Shown here piece after piece: positions 58,290 to 64,000 of a DNA stretch of 64,000 bases. The DNA comes from Elephas maximus indicus (Eukaryota > Chordata > Mammalia > Proboscidea > Elephantidae), in NCBI RefSeq assembly GCF_024166365.1, contig NC_064830.1:94418968-94482967 (forward strand), read 5' to 3'. The position numbers and the translations under genes are program-made. Under the pieces are notes generated by a model. The model saw only the letters and a program-made list of their open reading frames with translations, did no database searches and had not been told where the DNA came from. Each line of letters starts with the position of its first letter. Positions within the stretch are counted from its first letter, which is position 1.

Positions 58290-59084
58290 TCTTTTTTATA
58301 TAATACGTTTTTATTAAAGTAACACAGAGCCTGTTGACTAGGTGGTCCGGACACCCAGGTTTACAAAAGACCCATTGAGTTCGGGGCTCCCGTGTGGTGT
58401 CGGCAGTCACCACCCTAATGTTGGCCCTCAGTGAACGGCACCACAGAGGAGACTTAGAGGTGCGCCTCTGACAGCCTTAGTGAGGGGGTATCCTCTGGAC
58501 CCCTTATGGGACATATTTCGAGGTGGGTGAGCAGGTCTTACATGGCAAATCCAGTCTAGCATTCCAATCTCCCTAAGCCTTTGGATACACTCCTCAGTAT
58601 GCCAAGGAAGTTCTAATGTTCTACGTTTATTCAGCACAGACTGCTTCTGAGTCTAGTCGGCAGCCAACCAAGCGAACAAGCAGAGCTAAGAAGCTGAGTC
58701 CTGAGTCTGCTACAGCACACTTACCACCAAATTAAACCCAAGCCAACACTGTATTTTTCCCCTCGCTCTACACCCTTAGAGTTCCCTCCCATACGTGTTC
58801 CCCAGATTTCCACTGATATAGATTGACAAAAATCACGATATCCTTTAGGTATGCACTGCATCTTTTCACAGGCCCCCCTTTGTACCATTTCCTCTGGGGT
58901 CTACTGGGACTTGTGTCTGGTCATAGGTGCAGAAGAGAGGAGAAGTGAGGGGGGGATAACCTGAGGAGGAGCATAGTTCCCCGAAAAGCCCCCACTTCTG
59001 GGGAGGTCCTCCCAGTTCTTCAGGCCATACACCCTCGACAAATGTCCCATTTTAAGGTACAGTGGAGTGTGCATTATTTTGTCA
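58290..59084 (-). mobile_element. Probable endogenous LTR-retrovirus fragment
   Basis: Inserted in the retroposon copy before it. On the minus strand the lower end carries CTTTAATAAAAACG (a poly(A) signal) and GCTGAATAAACGTAG lies about 340 bp upstream of it. Between them a decayed frame of 69 codons is open (58428-58637). Beyond 58700 the text is C-rich and coding-like but broken. The layout of two poly(A)-type sites, a coding-like stretch and no A tail suggests an old endogenous retroviral LTR with flanking internal sequence. A processed retrocopy of a cellular mRNA is the alternative. No intact viral gene is present. Confidence 0.4.
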
Positions 59085-59150
59085 CTAAGTCGCTATAAGT
59101 CGGAATCGACTTGATGGCAGTGGGTTTGATTTGGTGGGGGCTGAAGTCAG
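59085..59150 (+). mobile_element. AfroSINE tail fragment
   Basis: AAGTCGCTATAAGTCGGAAT, CGACTTGATGGCAGTGGGTT: only the 3' end of a SINE remains, directly after the retroviral-like segment. Confidence 0.8.
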
Positions 59151-59179
59151 ACAGCCAAGCATTATGACTATTATAAAAT

Positions 59180-60200
59180 GACACTATGGCTGTGTTAAAA
59201 GAAACAATACATGCTGACATTACAAACCTAAGTAATTATCATGATATTGCCAATTTACAGGAAAGCAAAGGTCAGAAAACTTAAAATAGAATATCTTATA
59301 ACAGCAGAATTTCTTCACAAAAATAAAAAATGCAAATGAGGCTGCAAGCAAAATGAGTTTCCGAGTGGCTTATTTGTTAGTCAAGCAATGAAAGCTGTTT
59401 ACCGATGGTGAATTAAGTATATCGCACCTGACTGCAGTGGCGAAGAAATGTGTCCAGAGAAAAGAAACTTAAGATCATTAACGTTACGGTGAGAAGAGTT
59501 GAAAAGCTGAGGACATAGGGAACAACATTAATAGTCAATTAAAAAAACAAGGTGAATGATTTCCAGTGGTTTTCTTTGGCACATGATGAGTCTACAGATG
59601 TTACCAATACTGCTCAGTTGTTGATTTAAAGAATCAGTGCCGGGTTTGAAGTGCCTAAAGAAGTAGCTTCCTTGAGGAATCTGCATGGAACAACTACAAG
59701 CAAAAACATTTTCAAAGAAGTTGAGAAGACACTACTTCAGTACAACCTGAAACGCAATCTGCTAAGATGCATTATAACTGACAGTAGTAAAATACGTGTG
59801 GAGCAGAAAAAGGCTTAGTTGGACAAATTTGCAAAGCTTATGAAAATATAAGGTGTTTAAAACCTATGGTTATTTACTGTATTATTCATCAGCAGGTCTG
59901 TGTGGAAAACGTTTGAATCTATTACGTGTTATCGAACCTGTAGTGTCAACAGTGACCTTCACTCACTTTCACAGACTTAACCATTGTCAAGTCTGTGAAC
60001 TTTTGTCAAAAACAGAAGCTGAATACCCTAACTTGCCGTTCAATGGCTTGGCAGTGGTAAAGTTTACTGTGATCCGTTTGAACTCAGTGCTAGAGACGAG
60101 CGCTGACAGCATGAAGCTACTTCTCTGTGGACCTAAAGATGCTGGAACTCCTACCAGCCATTTTGTTGCTTGCCCATGACACCCAAAGCACTGAAGATAC
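59180..60200 (+). pseudogene. hAT (Charlie/GTF2IRD2-like) transposase relic
   Basis: A worn coding sequence in shifting frames. Near 59340-59460 EAASKMSFRVAYLLVKQ then FTDGELSISH resembles the start of the hAT transposase core ('fRvAyllAk.gKpftdGe'). Near 59860-60010 an open piece reads SAGLCGKRLNLLRVIEPVVS, then LNHCQVCELLSKTEAEYPNL, matching the region that in GTF2IRD2-type and related hAT-derived proteins reads 'vv.tVNfIrs.gLnHrqF..lL.e.e.eYpdl'. Stops occur throughout. It is not a functional gene. GTF2IRD2 itself carries a domesticated Charlie8 transposase, so the source may be the same transposon family. Confidence 0.7.
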
Positions 60201-62370
60201 TGAGAGAGCAAGGCAGGCATGGCGCCTTGTCCTTATACCGTTTAGTCTGAAGTGGACTCTAGAAAATTTTCAGGTACCAAATGGTCATGTTGAAGTGCAC
60301 ATCTCCAATTACCCTTCTAGTCAGGCGTTCAGCAAACAGCTCAGGAGCACCTGCTTCACGCCAGGACAACTGCACACGGTGCTAGGGCAGGTTCAGATAG
60401 GAGCAACGCTCCAACTCTTGCCTCAAGGAGCTCTCCATCTCTTAGGAAGGGCAGACATAGCCCAATAGTTATAACACCATGGGGAGGCTGAGTGTGAGGG
60501 AGAATAAAACCCTGAGGAAGAAGAAAGCTAGATGGTCTGAAGCAGTCAAGGAAAGGGTGCCTGTGGGTCAACTCTGAGTTGGATCATGAAGAATGCTCAG
60601 GGTCCATCAATCAGATAAGGGGGATAAGAGAAGTTCTGGAGGGAGCATGTACCAAGACCTAAAACATGAAAGAACAGAGTCTACAGAATCTGGTGGGGCT
60701 CAAGCGTGGTACAATGGGATGTGTTTGTATGTGTGGGTATAAGGGCAGTGAGTAAGAGATAAGCCTTTTAAAAGAGACTGAGATCAGTATGAGAAGGGTC
60801 AAGGAGCCCTGTACGCCTGTCTAAGATCTTTGGGCCTTTGGCAGCTGACAATGACTGGGCAAGGGTGTGGCATGATTAGAACTATATCTTAGGGACATAA
60901 CCCTAAGATATAGATAAGAAAGATAAGAAACTCAGATACGATGGTACCCGTACCCACAATATCCATACAATCATGAAGCCTTGACCAAGGTCTCCTAGAG
61001 AACATATTCAGAGTCAGTGTTCCACAGCAGATGCCCAAATGTCCCTAAGCTGGTGCCCTTTCCCCCACATAACAGAGCTTATGGGTATGATTTAGAGGCA
61101 CATGACTTGCACTAGGTCTGATACAATGAGGTGAAAGAGGAAGGCACCCACTAAAGCTGGGAGCTGGATCTGTGAAAGCATGACTTGGCAGGAAGCAGGC
61201 AGGAGATGAGCTATCGTTACTCAGCACAAATCCAGCTGACAAAGCCCCACAGGGGCTGACCACTGGAGGTAGAGCTGGTTTCATGGAGAGCCACATGTGC
61301 TTGTTTCTATCAGCATTTCTGGTGCCTCAGCTACTGGGCCTGAACTCCAAGTGAGGCAAACCTGCGACCTCCCTGAGCCCTTTGTGATGTGTCCCAGGGC
61401 GCCTCATAGGTATAATTAGTAGCACTATTAAGTCACCATAGGACATCTACAGGCACAACATACTTTGCAGGAGTTCATACATTCACCCTTTTGGCCATGT
61501 CCTTTGCCTCAATTAACTCTGGATAAAAAATACGGAAAAGAGGAAGGGAAAGGCCAGAGGATTGCCTTAATTTACTGAAATTCTGGGCAAACCAGTTGTG
61601 AAGGCGGCTTCTGCCTCTGATGCACCACACAAATGAGGGTGATCATCTGGCAGGAATACCCAGAGAACACTAGAACGCCCACACGAGCGGGACGTGTCAC
61701 AATTCCCATTGCACTTTCACGCACTTAGCAGTCACAGCACACCTGCAGCACGGCCAGTGTTACTCCCTTTTACAGAAATAGGCACAGAATGTGCCAAGGT
61801 CAACATGGCCTGTCAAAAACCTAAGGTTACTGAGAGTTCATTAATAGAATTACAAATGGGCTCCACATTTAGCATCAAAGATAAACTGGAACCGAACCAG
61901 AAAGAGTACCAAGGACAGAGCAGCTCCCAAAACACGTCACATGAGAAACAGTAAAGGAACTGGAGGGGTTAGCCCTAAAGAAAAGGAGATTCAGAGGCAG
62001 CTGATTCTTTCTTTGGGCAGTCAGAAAAACTGAGAGGAGGACGAGGCCCCAGGGTCCAGAAGCAGGGCCTGGTAATGGAGGACAGAGATTTATGTACTCT
62101 CTAAGTAAGAGCTTTCTGAAACAGTTGTCCTAAACCAGAATGAGCTGTTGTGGGTCATAACCCCCCATCACAGGCAGCAAGAGTAGAAGGGTCAAACTGA
62201 GTAATCTCTGCATGATGATAGACAAAGTGCTTGTCATCTCGAGGGACTGGGACACAGACTAACCCAATTAATGTTCATTAAACTGAACAGGTTAATCAGT
62301 GACAACGCCAAGGAAGAAAACCCAAGTCTCTGACCAGAGCTAATACTTAAATACTGAATCCCATACCTTC
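60201..62370. other. Intron stretch, mostly unique sequence
   Basis: About 2.2 kb. No gene or element is recognised with confidence. Confidence 0.45.
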
Positions 62371-62375
62371 TTTCT

Positions 62376-62377
<2 letters not shown>

Positions 62378-62410
<33 letters not shown>

Positions 62411-62436
62411 CTTCACACACACACACACACACACAC
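62378..62436. repeat. (CA)n microsatellite in two blocks
   Basis: About 29 bp of alternating CA (62378-62406), a 7-bp spacer CCTTCTT, then 23 bp of CA (62414-62436). It is adjacent to an AfroSINE. Confidence 0.95.
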
Positions 62437-62470
62437 CCTCTAGTTCACATTAAACAAGAGCTAGGGAAAG

Positions 62471-62639
62471 AGAAAAATCCTGATGGCATAGTGGTTAAGT
62501 GCTACAGCTGCGAACCAAAAGGTCAGCAATTCGAATCTGCCAGGCGCTCCTTGGACACTCAAAGGGGTAGTTCTACCCTGTCCTTTAGGGTCGCTATGAC
62601 TCGGAATCGACTCGAGGGCAGTGGGTCTGGTTTTTGCTT
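62471..62639 (+). mobile_element. AfroSINE (short form)
   Basis: AATCCTGATGGCATAGTGGT head, CGAACCAAAAGGTCAGCAAT, CTGCCAGGCGCTCCTTGGAC and CGCTATGACTCGGAATCGAC tail. The 9-bp duplication TAGGGAAAG lies at 62462-62470 and 62640-62648. Confidence 0.93.
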
Positions 62640-63844
62640 TAGGGAAAGGGAGGCAGACAATGGACGCTGTGACACATGACCCCATGACATACTCCAAGGA
62701 CTCACGAAAGAAATAGAGAAACAGTTCCCTGCGACAGACAGGTAGGTAGGAAGGTAAAAACTGTCCGAAGAACAGTCTGTACTTCACACAGATCTGGGCT
62801 CTTAGCTTTAACAAGGAGATTCTTCAGAGATAAATGAATATGGTCTGCCTCCCAGCTCTTAAAAGTGCACCATTATCATGTCTTCATTATGTCTTTTCAA
62901 ACCTAACTCAGCCCACACAGACAAAAGATACTCTTATAGGACTTTCACGGCTTTCAGAATCAGAGAAAAAGAATCACAGGCTTGTGGGCCTTCTGGCCCA
63001 GGTGCCTCAACAATCATTCCTGCTAAATGATATTCAAGCCTCACCTCTGCCTGTCTGCTTCCAGTGACAGGGAACTCACCACCTCCTATCACAGTCTCAC
63101 CCTGTTCAAAAGTTGTGTGTCAGAGAAAGAAAAGGCAGATCTCACAGGCATGCAAATGTCTAATTTTTTTTTAAATAAAAAACATAAGCCCTAAATGGTT
63201 TATTGATCTCATTATAACTCATATTTAATCATTTCTGTGCTGTACAGAGAAGGATATTCACAAATAAAATGAAGATGTAATTTAAAAAAAAAAAAAAAAG
63301 AAAAGCCAGGCCAGAATCTGACCACTCACATAGCTACTTCCTCTCTTGAGTTTTCCTTCTTTTTTTCCATACACAAATATCAAATGCATACACATATATA
63401 GATGCCCACATAAAAAAGCAAAGATAAAATGTATTCTACTTCTTAAAACATTTTTCCATGTTGCTAGACAATCATTTATAATGATTGTTTCTTTGGCTGC
63501 ACAATAGTTCATTGATTTGATGTACTATTATTTACTTAATTATTCCCCATTTCTTCATTTATTAAAATGTTTTTGATCACTTAAATATAGGCCAGGCCTT
63601 GGCCTGTGCACTAGGAAGAAAAGATGAGAAAAACAGGGCCCTGCTGTCTAGAAGCTCAGTCTAGTCAAGGAAACAAAGAAAACACTCCAGTCAAATGAGA
63701 GAAATGCTATAAAATAATGTGTACAAAGTGCTTTGGGGAAAGAGAAGATGAAGTGGGTAACTTGAGCCAGGGAAATGGGGGAATACTCCACAAACGAGCT
63801 ATTTTAGCAAGCTGGATTCCAATTTTTCACTCTGCTAAATAGCA
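62640..63844. other. Intron stretch, possible old L1 end
   Basis: About 1.2 kb. An A-run lies at 63282-63298, and 63480-63590 (TTGGCTGCACAATAGTTCAT, TTTACTTAATTATTCCCC) resembles an old L1 3' end. No gene is seen. Confidence 0.4.
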
Positions 63845-64000
63845 GTAGCAGCTCTTATTTAGTGAGTGCCCAATCTAAGCAGGCACTGAGCCTGGCACTT
63901 TTTGGGTTTATGCCCTATACTGAAGTTACTACCACCTCCTTCAAAATGATAAAATCAAAGCCCAGATCAGTTTAAATGGTTTGCCCAGGTCACATAGCTG
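63845..64000 (+). repeat. MIR-family remnant at the window edge
   Basis: TTATTTAGTGAGTGCCCAAT, GGCACTGAGCCTGGCACTTT and TTTGCCCAGGTCACATAGCT follow the MIR-type consensus. It continues past the window. Confidence 0.75.

Noticed and set aside
56958-58317. Frames of 166 and 174 codons at 56.9-58.3 kb
   Set aside because: They lie on the strand opposite to the retroposons and arise from a T/C-rich 3' UTR-like repeat.
62471-62639. tRNA-like box B (GGTCAGCAATTCGAATC) as a possible tRNA gene
   Set aside because: It belongs to the tRNA-derived head of an AfroSINE with target duplications, not to a cloverleaf tRNA.
43948-64000. An intronic snoRNA in the POR 5' intron
   Set aside because: I recall an H/ACA snoRNA (SNORA14A) near this position in human, but I could not find a convincing hinge-H plus ACA box pair on the minus strand by eye. 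A covariance-model scan would decide.
1-64000. CRISPR arrays, prokaryotic operons, prophage or plasmid features
   Set aside because: All repeats are interspersed retroelements or microsatellites, and the genes are spliced mammalian genes.

Overview
This is a mammalian nuclear window with intron-exon genes and dense interspersed repeats. The lineage is almost certainly Paenungulata, most likely an elephant. The repeats show this: roughly ten tRNA-derived AfroSINE copies carry the usual 'CCCTGGTGGCGCAGTGGTTA' head, and most of them lack an internal block of about 43 bp. That deletion is the mark of the hyrax/sirenian/proboscidean AfroSINE subfamily. RTE-type LINEs with matching 3' tails and L1 elements accompany them.

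Layout. 1-2.1 kb (+): the 3' part of TMEM120A, nine exons covering residues 107-343 and the stop, then its poly(A) signal. 2.28-43.95 kb (-): the complete coding sequence of POR, NADPH-cytochrome P450 reductase, in 15 coding exons that join into 678 residues with canonical GT-AG introns. The two genes are tail to tail with about 180 bp between their poly(A) signals. 43.95-64 kb: the 5' intron of POR. Its non-coding first exon and promoter are not recognised and probably lie beyond the window.

The small introns (2.7-11.2 kb) are nearly repeat-free, but one of them holds a decayed direct copy of a piece of TMEM120A. The large introns (11.2-19.6, 19.6-43.8 and 43.9-64 kb) are mostly mobile DNA. 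They hold L1s of at least two ages, three RTE copies, AfroSINEs, ERVL/MaLR-type LTRs, MIR and L2 relics, a decayed hAT/ZMYM-like transposase gene (26.7-28.4 kb), a second decayed hAT (Charlie/GTF2IRD2-like) coding relic (59.3-60.2 kb), and an unclassified GC-rich tandem region (47.5-48.0 kb). Several nests can be ordered by target-site duplications.

Functionally, POR passes electrons from NADPH through FAD and FMN to microsomal P450s and haem oxygenase, anchored to the ER by its N-terminal helix. TMEM120A is a membrane protein of the nuclear envelope/ER that binds coenzyme A. I see no sign that they act together; their adjacency is conserved mammalian synteny. I found no new biological system. 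The most unusual item is the TMEM120A fragment inside the POR intron.
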